Assembly (NCBI RefSeq): GCF_000384395.1 | Contig: NZ_ARWE01000001.1 | Location: 4,177,731-4,241,730 of the forward strand | Direction of reading: 5' to 3' | DNA from: Geopsychrobacter electrodiphilus DSM 16401 | GTDB taxonomy: Bacteria > Desulfobacterota > Desulfuromonadia > Desulfuromonadales > Geopsychrobacteraceae | Length of the DNA: 64,000 nucleotides | Shown here: positions 54,085 to 61,454 of the stretch, in pieces | Numbering within the stretch: position 1 is the stretch's first letter | Layout: every line of letters begins with the position of its first letter | Notes under the pieces: generated by a model | Told to the model about the DNA's origin: nothing | Databases searched by the model: none | The model's input: the letters and a program-made list of their open reading frames with translations, nothing else | Program-made: the position numbers and the translations under genes

Positions 54085-55140
54085 ATGCTCGATCTATCTA
54101 CCCCTTATATGGGCCTGAATTTAGCGAACCCGCTGGTTGTTTCCAGCAGCAGCCTGACCGGAAACCTGAACGGGGTGAAACAGGCCGCCGCAGCAGGGGC
54201 CGGTGCCATCGTCTTGAAATCTCTGTTTGAAGAACAGATTGCGGCCGAAACCGCCGCCCTGGGGAAACATGCCGAGCAGGCCGGACACACCGAGGCCGCC
54301 GAATATTTGCAGGGCTACGGCAAAGAATTGGGTCCGCAGGCCTATCTTCAATTGATCAGGGATGCGGTCAAGACGGTGGATGTGCCGATTATCGCCAGCC
54401 TTAACTGTTTTTCTCGCGATAGTTGGTCCGATTACGCCAAAAAAATGGAGTCAGCCGGCGCGGCAGCGCTGGAATTGAATATTGGGCTCCTCCCGAGTAA
54501 CAGCGGCCAGCAGGGGCGAGCGATTGAAGAGCGATACTACCAGATTCTGCATGAGGTCAAAACAAAGGTCAAAATTCCGGTCGCGCTGAAGATCGGCCCA
54601 TATTTTTCATCCTTTGGCGAGGTCGCCGCGCATCTGGGGCATGACCGTGCCGAAGCCCCGGCCTTTTCGGTCGGCTGGTGCGGGCCGGGCGCAACCAAAA
54701 CCAAAATCGTCTGGCGCAAGGCCGATGCCCTGGTGCTGTTTAATCGTTTTTATCAGCTGGATATCGACATCGAGAACCTGGAACTGGTGGCGGGCAACCC
54801 CTTAAGCAGTTCCAGCGAGATCAACACCTCGCTGCGTTGGATTGCTCTGCTTTATCAACGGGTTGAATCAGACCTGGCCGCCACCACCGGCATTCATGAC
54901 AGCCGCGATGTGATCAAGCAGTTGCTCGCCGGTGCGACGGTGGTTCAGCTCTGTTCCACCCTGATGAAGAACGGCTTCGGCCAGATTGAACGTATCCGCA
55001 AGGAGCTGGAAACCTGGATGCAGGCTCACGATTTCAGCCGTATCGACCAGTTCCGTGGTCGCCTCAGCCAGGCCCGGAGTCAGCATCCGGCAAATTACGA
55101 ACGCCTGCAATACATCAAGCTGTTTGTCGGGTTGGACTAG
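54085..55140 (+). CDS. Dihydroorotate dehydrogenase-like protein with an unusual insert
   Basis: A 351-residue TIM-barrel oxidoreductase of the DHODH/PreA-like group. LDLSTPYMGLNLANPLVVSS begins the barrel, and KADALVLFNRFYQLDID and IHDSRDVIKQLLAGATVVQ flank the FMN site. Family members lacking a partner are often annotated dihydroorotate dehydrogenase-like with unknown substrate. Between VAAHLG and KADALVLF (about residues 185-217) there are some 20 residues more than expected, with no family motif; the reading frame is intact across it. AGGAGG precedes the ATG. Confidence 0.82.
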   Translation: MLDLSTPYMGLNLANPLVVSSSSLTGNLNGVKQAAAAGAGAIVLKSLFEEQIAAETAALGKHAEQAGHTEAAEYLQGYGKELGPQAYLQLIRDAVKTVDVPIIASLNCFSRDSWSDYAKKMESAGAAALELNIGLLPSNSGQQGRAIEERYYQILHEVKTKVKIPVALKIGPYFSSFGEVAAHLGHDRAEAPAFSVGWCGPGATKTKIVWRKADALVLFNRFYQLDIDIENLELVAGNPLSSSSEINTSLRWIALLYQRVESDLAATTGIHDSRDVIKQLLAGATVVQLCSTLMKNGFGQIERIRKELETWMQAHDFSRIDQFRGRLSQARSQHPANYERLQYIKLFVGLD

Positions 55141-55151
55141 GAGACTGTCGG
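55140..55151 (+). repeat. Single terminus related to the 49771 element
   Basis: GGAGACTGTCGG begins on the last base of the TAG stop codon, exactly as GGAGCTTGTCGG does after nhaA. The following 115 bp to the next gene do not show the opposite end clearly. It may be a decayed or solo end of the same element family. Confidence 0.35.
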
Positions 55152-55266
55152 ATGATTGACGCTCTGGTGCTAACCCCGGCTGAACGGCCAGTGTTTCCAG
55201 TGTGAACCAACTCACCGGTCTGATCAAAGCCGACGCCGGCGGCTCGGAGGGTCAAACTTCAGCTTG

Positions 55267-56433
55267 CTAAAGCTTCGCCAACGCCCGTCGCACATCCTCC
55301 TGCAGGTCGGTGACATCTTCCAGGCCGACATTCAAACGCACCATCCAGCGATCATGGTAGCGGGAGCTCTCCGACTGGGCAAACTTGCCGGCGGTGACCA
55401 GGCTTTTGAAACCGCCCCAGCTGTAGCCGATGGCGAACAGCTCGAGGCTGTCGACAAAACGTGAGAGTGCCTCTTCAGCGTATTGCGGTTTTAAAACAAA
55501 AGAGAAAATCCCTGCGGATCCATCGAAGTCCCGTTGCCAGATGGCATGTTCCGGGTGGCTTAAAAGGGCGGGGTGCAGTACCGCATCGACGGCGGGCTGT
55601 GCTTCGAGCCAGGTTGCCAGCGCGAGGGCCGAAGCTTCATGCTGTTTCAGGCGAATTGTTAAGGTTTTCAAGCCGCGCAATGCCAGGTAACAGGCATCCT
55701 GAGAGGCGAAAATCTCGAGGGACCGGCAGAGTTTGTGAAATGTGGCGTAGCAGGCCTCACTCACCGTTGCGCTGCCGAGCAGCACATCGGAATGGCCCGA
55801 GATGTACTTGGTCACCGAATGGATCGAGATATCAACACCATGTCTGAAGGGGCTGAAAAAGAGCGGTGTCGCCCAGGTGTTGTCGATAGCGGTGAGAATT
55901 CCGTGCTCGCGCGCCAGCTTGACAATCGCCGGCACATCCTGGATTTCAAAGGTGTTGGAGCCGGGAGACTCGAGCAGAATCAGTCGGGTTTCAGGCCTGA
56001 TGTAATTGGCGATGTCCGCACCGGCATTGGCCGGGAAATAGCTGGTCGTAACCCCGAATTTTTCCAACAGGTTCTTCGCGAAGCGGCGCACCGGGCCGTA
56101 GACGCTGTTGCAGACAAGAAGATGGTCGCCGCTCTGCAAAAAAGCCTGCAACACGCTGGTAATCGCCAGCAGTCCTGAAGGGAAGGCCTTGGTCCAGTAG
56201 CCGCCTTCCAGTTCGGTTATGGCCTGCTCAAATGCGCGCTGGGTGGGGCTGCCGTCGGTGCCGTAGGTAAAACCGTCATACTGGCCCTGCCCCACGGCCT
56301 TGAGCTCAGCATAGTCGTCGAAGAGCACGGTCGAGGCATGGTAAATTGGTGGATTGATCGAATGGTAACGTTCAAGGCTGGTGCTCTTGCCGCTATAGCC
56401 GCTGGCGATAATCTGGGTCGATTTTCCCTTCAT
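55267..56433 (-). CDS. metC: Cystathionine beta-lyase-like PLP enzyme
   Basis: A 388-residue Cys/Met-metabolism PLP enzyme. The Schiff-base lysine is Lys209 in HSVTKYISGHSD; YDGFTYGTDGSPTQRAFE (18 residues), AIDNTWATPLFF and GYSWGGFKSL fit the E. coli MetC subgroup rather than gamma-synthases. It should cleave cystathionine to homocysteine, pyruvate and ammonia, though related C-S lyases look alike. The ATG at 56433 has AAAAGG 7 nt upstream. Confidence 0.85.
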   Translation of the reverse strand: MKGKSTQIIASGYSGKSTSLERYHSINPPIYHASTVLFDDYAELKAVGQGQYDGFTYGTDGSPTQRAFEQAITELEGGYWTKAFPSGLLAITSVLQAFLQSGDHLLVCNSVYGPVRRFAKNLLEKFGVTTSYFPANAGADIANYIRPETRLILLESPGSNTFEIQDVPAIVKLAREHGILTAIDNTWATPLFFSPFRHGVDISIHSVTKYISGHSDVLLGSATVSEACYATFHKLCRSLEIFASQDACYLALRGLKTLTIRLKQHEASALALATWLEAQPAVDAVLHPALLSHPEHAIWQRDFDGSAGIFSFVLKPQYAEEALSRFVDSLELFAIGYSWGGFKSLVTAGKFAQSESSRYHDRWMVRLNVGLEDVTDLQEDVRRALAKL

Positions 56434-56755
56434 GTTTTGGCCTTTTCCCGTCTGTCTGCTGAGATTAAAACTGCAAAATAGCATTCAATACGTCCGAAGT
56501 CAGGGCTATTTTTATCAAAAGATAGCACAGAAAAAGCCCCTGCTGTGATCCTGGTCGTTGAGCCGGGCACGTATCAGGTCTTTTCGGTCCCCTGGTTTAT
56601 TTTTTTCTCTTCAGGGTCATCATATTTACACGTTCCTAACCCGACCCTGACATGCTCGCCACAATTCTCGGGCAGACTCAGCCCCGTCAGACGTCCCCCT
56701 GGCTCAGGGGAACGTCTGGCGCCTCGCGGAAAGAGAATTTATTATGGAGGTTAAA
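56434..56755. other. Divergent intergenic region, metC-like and psiE
   Basis: A 322-bp space that should hold promoters for both directions. A strong hairpin lies at 56688-56718 in the psiE leader. Left of it the sequence is AT-rich (56460-56530), a good place for promoters, but no clear -35/-10 pair was found. Confidence 0.45.
56688..56718 (+). promoter_or_regulatory. Leader hairpin upstream of psiE
   Basis: CAGACGTCCCCCTG (56688-56701) pairs with CAGGGGAACGTCTG (56705-56718) with one mismatch and a 3-nt loop. It lies 37 nt before the start and lacks a T-run, so it may protect the mRNA 5' end or act as a leader element. Confidence 0.5.
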
Positions 56756-57208
56756 ATGACCAAAGATTCACTCAAGGATTTCTCCGGAATCTGTTTTGAA
56801 ACCCTCTGCCGTTCCTTGCTCAGCCTGCTCCTTCTGGTACTGTTGGTCGGGATGGCATTCGGCATCCTGCGCGCCGGCCTGGATCTGATCCACAATGCCG
56901 ACCTCTTTGCCCCTGCCGGGCTACACATGGCGATCAAGGAATTAATCATCAATGTCCTGATGGTGCTCGCGGTGCTTGAACTGTTTCGTACGGTCAAGGC
57001 GTACTTTACCGAGGGACGGATCAAGGTGACATACATTATCGATACCGCTCTGGTGGTCGTCATCACCGAGGTGATGGGATTCTGGTACCGCGAGATAGAG
57101 GTTGCCCGCGTAGGTCTGGCGATTGCGCTGATGGTGGCGTTGATGGGGATTCGGGTGATGGCTATCCGATTTTCGCCGATAAAGCGCGATCTGCTGGATG
57201 GTCTCTAG
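56756..57208 (+). CDS. psiE: Phosphate-starvation-inducible PsiE family protein
   Basis: A 150-residue inner-membrane protein with about four hydrophobic helices and the PsiE landmarks FRTVKAYFTEGRIKVTYIID (20 residues) and VVVITEVMGFWYREIE. Its place directly before phoB-phoR fits a phosphate-limitation role. The in-frame ATG at 56744 precedes the GGAGG; the ATG at 56756 is spaced correctly after it and is used. Confidence 0.85.
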   Translation: MTKDSLKDFSGICFETLCRSLLSLLLLVLLVGMAFGILRAGLDLIHNADLFAPAGLHMAIKELIINVLMVLAVLELFRTVKAYFTEGRIKVTYIIDTALVVVITEVMGFWYREIEVARVGLAIALMVALMGIRVMAIRFSPIKRDLLDGL

Positions 57209-57258
57209 CCTTTAGTCCAGGGCCCATCAATAATTATTTCAGCGCGGCGCCAGGTTCT

Positions 57259-57267
57259 TGCTATACT
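57259..57267 (+). promoter_or_regulatory. Extended -10 promoter candidate for phoB
   Basis: TGCTATACT is an extended -10 (TGnTATAAT-like) 96 nt before phoB, with no good -35. Extended -10 promoters can work without one. It lies after the psiE stop, so phoBR may also be read from psiE. Confidence 0.4.
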
Positions 57268-57362
57268 CCGGGACAATCGAAATCGGCGCGGCTCACGAAA
57301 CCCGAAGGAATGAGTTTGATGCCAGGGGAATTCCAGAGTCAGGCGATCCAGGGTGAGGGTAT

Positions 57363-58064
57363 ATGACCGAGTCAAAAAAGACCGTGCTGGTGGTAGAAGA
57401 TGAAGAAGATATTCTCGCCCTGCTTCATTTCAACCTGATCAAGGCCGGCTACCAGGTTGAATGCGCGACTCATGGCGAAGAGGCCCTGAGCCTGGCCTTC
57501 GCCAGGCGACCTGATCTGGTTCTGCTCGATCTGATGCTCCCCGGGGTCAACGGCCTTGAGATCTGCCGCCGCCTGCGTGACAGGGAATCGACCCATGACC
57601 TCCCGATAATCATGCTCACCGCTTGCGGCGAAGAGGAAGATGTCATCAAGGGTCTTGAGCTGGGGGCCGATGATTATGTCACCAAACCGTACAGCACCAA
57701 GGTGCTCCTGGCCCGCATTCAGACCGTCCTGCGACGCCGGACCGATGCCCTGCCGGTAGCAGATGGCGATGAACTGGTGCGCGGGGAGCTGCGCATCCAC
57801 CCGGGACGCAATCTGGTTCAGGTCGAGGGGCAGAGCGTTGAGCTGACCTTTACCGAGTTCAAGGTGCTTGAAGCCCTTGCCCGCCGTCCTGGCTGGGTTT
57901 TTACCCGTTATCAAATCGTCAATACGGTGCGCGGTGAGGATTACGCGGTCACCGATCGGGCGGTCGACGTGCAGATCGCCGGCTTGCGTAAAAAACTGGG
58001 TCCCTGTGGCGCCTATATCGAAACGGTGCGCGGGGTGGGATATCGTTTTCGGGAGGATTTGTGA
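57363..58064 (+). CDS. phoB: Phosphate regulon response regulator PhoB
   Basis: A 233-residue OmpR/PhoB-type regulator. Receiver residues include the acidic pair in VVEDEED, phospho-acceptor Asp56 in LVLLDLMLPG and Lys near 107 in VTKPYST. The winged helix has AVDVQIAGLRKKL and GVGYRF. Overlap with the following kinase gene (GTGA) and the upstream psiE support PhoB over other members. It would activate pstSCAB-phoU 18 kb away. Confidence 0.88.
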   Translation: MTESKKTVLVVEDEEDILALLHFNLIKAGYQVECATHGEEALSLAFARRPDLVLLDLMLPGVNGLEICRRLRDRESTHDLPIIMLTACGEEEDVIKGLELGADDYVTKPYSTKVLLARIQTVLRRRTDALPVADGDELVRGELRIHPGRNLVQVEGQSVELTFTEFKVLEALARRPGWVFTRYQIVNTVRGEDYAVTDRAVDVQIAGLRKKLGPCGAYIETVRGVGYRFREDL

Positions 58065-59845
58065 AACTGACCCGCCGTCGTCTTGTCTGGCAGCTCTACA
58101 CCTCTTACCTGCTGATGATCCTGCTGGTGCTGCTGGCAGTTGCCTGGTACCTCTCGGGCGAACTGCACAGTTTTCACTATCATCAGACCGCCGGTGACTT
58201 AAGTGCGCGGGCCCGGCTGGTTGGGCCTGAACTCGTCGAGCTCTTCGCCGAAACGCCTTCCGCTCACCTGACCCGGATGGTGAAACTTCTGGGGGAAAAA
58301 GCGGAGACACGGATCACCGTAATTCGTAAGGATGGGCTGGTGCTGGCGGATTCGCAAAAAGATGCGGCGCAGATGGACAACCACAGTCAACGCCCCGAGG
58401 TTCAACAGGCCCTGCTCGGGCAACAGGGAACCTCGGTTCGCTACAGCAGAACCCTGGGTAAATCGTTAATGTACGTCGCCATCCCGATCTCGCGCAAAGG
58501 GGAGATTATCGGTGTCCTGCGTACCGCATTGCCCATCTCTGATATCGACGCCACGCTCAACGCCATCTACCTCAAACTTCTGCTGGGCGGGTTGGCGATT
58601 GCCCTGCTGCTGGCCCCGGTCAGCTGGTGGTTTTCCCGGCGCTTCAGTCAGCCTCTCGAACAGATGACGGTCGGGGCTCAACGTTTTGCGCGGGGCGATT
58701 TGGATACTCCTCTCGATGTGAGCGGCTCTGAGGAGATCAGCCGGCTGGCCAGGGCCATGAATCAGATGGCCATCGATCTGGCGCGGCGTATTGAAAGTGA
58801 AGTCAGTCAACGCGGCGAGATTGAGGCGATTCTCGGCTGCATGGGCGAAGGAGTGGTCGCCGTCGATAAGCAGGAGCGGGTCATCCGACTCAACCAGGCG
58901 GCGCTCGAACTGTTCGGGATCACGTCCAGAAAGTATCCCGGTCGCCCGATACAGGAAGTCCTGCGCCAGGCCGAACTGCAACATTTTATTCGCCGGGCAC
59001 TCAATCAACAGGAGCAGCTTGAAGATGAGCTGGTGATGCACGGCCAGAAAAAACGCTATCTGCATGTTCAAGCCACCCCGTTAAAGGGCAAAACCGGCGA
59101 GCGGGTTGGCGTTCTGATCGTGCTGCATGATCTGACCCGGCTGCGTCAGCTCGAATCGGTCAGGCGTGATTTTGTTGGTAATGTCTCGCATGAACTGAAA
59201 ACGCCGATTACCGCGATCCGCAGTGCCGTCGAAACCCTGATTGACGCCGGGGGCGGGTCCGATGAAGCCAGTCAGCGGTTCTTGTCGATCATCTTTAAGC
59301 AGAACGAACGGCTCAACGCTCTGGTTGAAGATCTGCTTGATCTGTCGCGCATCGAACAGGGGGCCATTCAAGGAAATTGGGAGTTGACGAAAGAGCCCCT
59401 CTCGCCGATTCTGGAGAGCGCCCGGGGCGCCTGCGAGAGTTTGATCAAGCAGCAACAGATCGAGCTGCAGTTCAATCTCTCCGGCGATTTAGAAGCAGCC
59501 ATCAACCCCGCCCTGCTCGAACAGGCCGTCATTAACCTGTTGACCAACGCCATCAAGTACAGTGAAAAGGGCGGCCGGGTCATTCTCGAAGCGCATGAGA
59601 CGGCGACCCGCATCCGCATTCAGGTGCAGGACTTCGGCTGTGGCATCGCAAAAGAACATCTGCCGCGTCTCTTTGAACGTTTTTACCGGGTGGATCTGGC
59701 TCGTAGTCGCAACCTTGGTGGCACCGGCCTGGGGTTGGCGATCGTCAAACATGTGGCACAGGCCCATAAGGGCGAAGTCGAGGTTACCAGTCTGCCCGGG
59801 CAGGGGAGTTGCTTCTCTATTCTGTTACCAAAGGCGGTGGGCTGA
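58061..59845 (+). CDS. phoR: Phosphate regulon sensor kinase PhoR (long form)
   Basis: A 594-residue kinase with GTG start after GGGAGG. TM1 is at about 10-31, an extracytoplasmic PhoR-type sensor at about 32-168, TM2 at about 170-192, HAMP at 193-245, PAS at about 252-365, His377 in VSHELKTP, and the ATPase domain ends in GGTGLGLAIVKHVAQ. The periplasmic domain and HAMP make it like Gram-positive and deltaproteobacterial PhoR, unlike the short E. coli form. It partners PhoB by overlap. Confidence 0.9.
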   Translation: MKLTRRRLVWQLYTSYLLMILLVLLAVAWYLSGELHSFHYHQTAGDLSARARLVGPELVELFAETPSAHLTRMVKLLGEKAETRITVIRKDGLVLADSQKDAAQMDNHSQRPEVQQALLGQQGTSVRYSRTLGKSLMYVAIPISRKGEIIGVLRTALPISDIDATLNAIYLKLLLGGLAIALLLAPVSWWFSRRFSQPLEQMTVGAQRFARGDLDTPLDVSGSEEISRLARAMNQMAIDLARRIESEVSQRGEIEAILGCMGEGVVAVDKQERVIRLNQAALELFGITSRKYPGRPIQEVLRQAELQHFIRRALNQQEQLEDELVMHGQKKRYLHVQATPLKGKTGERVGVLIVLHDLTRLRQLESVRRDFVGNVSHELKTPITAIRSAVETLIDAGGGSDEASQRFLSIIFKQNERLNALVEDLLDLSRIEQGAIQGNWELTKEPLSPILESARGACESLIKQQQIELQFNLSGDLEAAINPALLEQAVINLLTNAIKYSEKGGRVILEAHETATRIRIQVQDFGCGIAKEHLPRLFERFYRVDLARSRNLGGTGLGLAIVKHVAQAHKGEVEVTSLPGQGSCFSILLPKAVG

Positions 59846-60105
59846 TCCGCGCGACCATTTGATCTGGATAGTGCACTGGTCAGACGCGCGACGCCCTGTG
59901 GCAATTGGGCTGATCAGGCCTGCGGCCAGATGGCGGGGGAATGTTTTCCACCGGCTACGACTGTTTTTCTGTCTGAAGAGCAAAGGCGTCCTGTCTGGAA
60001 AAAATATAAATTCCTGCTTCTCCACAGCTTTACAGAATCGATCCGAGTGCTAGCCTTTCATGAGAAGAGCAGTTCCCGCACATTTAAAGCTCATGGGAGG
60101 AAAAT

Positions 60106-60324
60106 ATGACATACGGAAAAGGCAGAACCTATAAGAAGGTTGAAGTGATCGGCGTCTCCAGTGCCGGCATCGAGGGTGCGATTCAGCAGGCCGTCAGCAG
60201 AGCCCAGACCTCCCTGGAGAAACTCTCCTGGTTTGAAGTTCAGGACATTCGCGGCCACATTGGCGAAGATGGCAAGGTGAGTGAATATCAGGTGGTTATC
60301 AAGGTCGCCTTTGAGTTGAAGTAG
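60106..60324 (+). CDS. Dodecin family flavin-binding protein
   Basis: A 72-residue dodecin. The signature VEVIGVSSAGIEGAIQQAV followed by LEKLSWFEVQDIRGHIG with the stacking Trp is typical, and the final strand VVIKVAFEL completes the fold. Dodecins form hollow dodecamers storing or buffering flavins. GGGAGG precedes the ATG. It is followed 31 bp later by a quinone reductase. Confidence 0.92.
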   Translation: MTYGKGRTYKKVEVIGVSSAGIEGAIQQAVSRAQTSLEKLSWFEVQDIRGHIGEDGKVSEYQVVIKVAFELK

Positions 60325-60355
60325 CGACCGGCGATCATTCAGCGGAGGTCAAACC

Positions 60356-61333
60356 ATGTCTTATGCGATTCGAATTCATTCAACCGGCGGGCCCGAGGTC
60401 ATGCGCTGGGAGCAGGTTGAAGTCGTTTCCCCCGGTGCCGGCGAAGTCCGGCTGCGGCATACGGCCGTCGGGCTTAATTATATTGATGTCTACCATCGCA
60501 GCGGACTCTATCCCCTGGCCGCGCTGCCAGCCATCATCGGCATGGAGGGGGCGGGTGAAGTCCTGGCCGTCGGCGACGGGGTGACGGAGTTCAGAGCTGG
60601 AGATCGGGTTGCTTATGCCGGCGCTCCACCGGGAGCTTATGCCACCGAACGCGTGATGCCGGCGCATCGCCTGGTGAAGCTTCCGCCTGAGATCAGTGAT
60701 CAGCAGGCTGCGGCGATGATGCTGCAGGGGATGACAGCCCAATATCTTATGTGTCGCACCTATCAGGTCCAGCCCGGCGACACGATCCTTTTCCATGCGG
60801 CGGCCGGCGGGGTCGGGCTGATCGCCTGCCAATGGGCCAAATCCCTTGGAGCCAAGGTGATCGGCACCGTAGGTACGCCCCAAAAGGCTGAACTCGCGCG
60901 TGCGCATGGTTGTGATCACACCATTCTTTATCATCAACAGGATTTTGTGCAGCAGGTGCGCGATTTAACGGATGGGGAAGGGGTTGCTGTCGTTTACGAT
61001 TCGGTGGGGCAGGAGACCTTTCTGAAATCCCTTGACTGCCTGCGACCCCTGGGGATGCTCGTTTCCTTCGGCCAGTCGTCCGGCCCGGTTACGAGCTTTG
61101 ACCCCGGGCTGCTGGCCCAGAAGGGCTCACTGTTTCTGACCCGTCCATCCCTGATGAACTACACCGCCCGGCGCAACGACCTGCTCGCCAGCGCGGCAGA
61201 TCTGTTTGCCGCGGTGGCCTCCAACGCGGTTAAAATAGAGATCAATCAGGAGTACCCCTTAGCCGAAGCCGCACGGGCCCACCGGGATCTCGAAGCGCGC
61301 AGGACCACCGGTTCGACCATTCTGATCCCTTAG
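60356..61333 (+). CDS. NADPH:quinone oxidoreductase (QorA-like)
   Basis: A 325-residue zinc-free MDR enzyme. GLNYIDVYHRSGLYP, the GMEGAGEVLAVGDGV core, the nucleotide loop HAAAGGVGLIACQWAKSLGA (20 residues) and a C-terminal EYPLAEAARAHRDLEARRT match E. coli QorA. It reduces quinones or enones with NADPH. GGAGG precedes the ATG. Co-directional with dodecin. Confidence 0.92.
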   Translation: MSYAIRIHSTGGPEVMRWEQVEVVSPGAGEVRLRHTAVGLNYIDVYHRSGLYPLAALPAIIGMEGAGEVLAVGDGVTEFRAGDRVAYAGAPPGAYATERVMPAHRLVKLPPEISDQQAAAMMLQGMTAQYLMCRTYQVQPGDTILFHAAAGGVGLIACQWAKSLGAKVIGTVGTPQKAELARAHGCDHTILYHQQDFVQQVRDLTDGEGVAVVYDSVGQETFLKSLDCLRPLGMLVSFGQSSGPVTSFDPGLLAQKGSLFLTRPSLMNYTARRNDLLASAADLFAAVASNAVKIEINQEYPLAEAARAHRDLEARRTTGSTILIP

Positions 61334-61454
61334 GTGCGTGGGCCCAGGCCGCGCCTGACTGCCGGCTTGAGCCTCGGGTCAGCCTAACCTGAATTCGGTC
61401 ACCAAAGAGACGACCATTCAATAGCGGGGGTGGGCTTAAACACAACGGTTTTGT

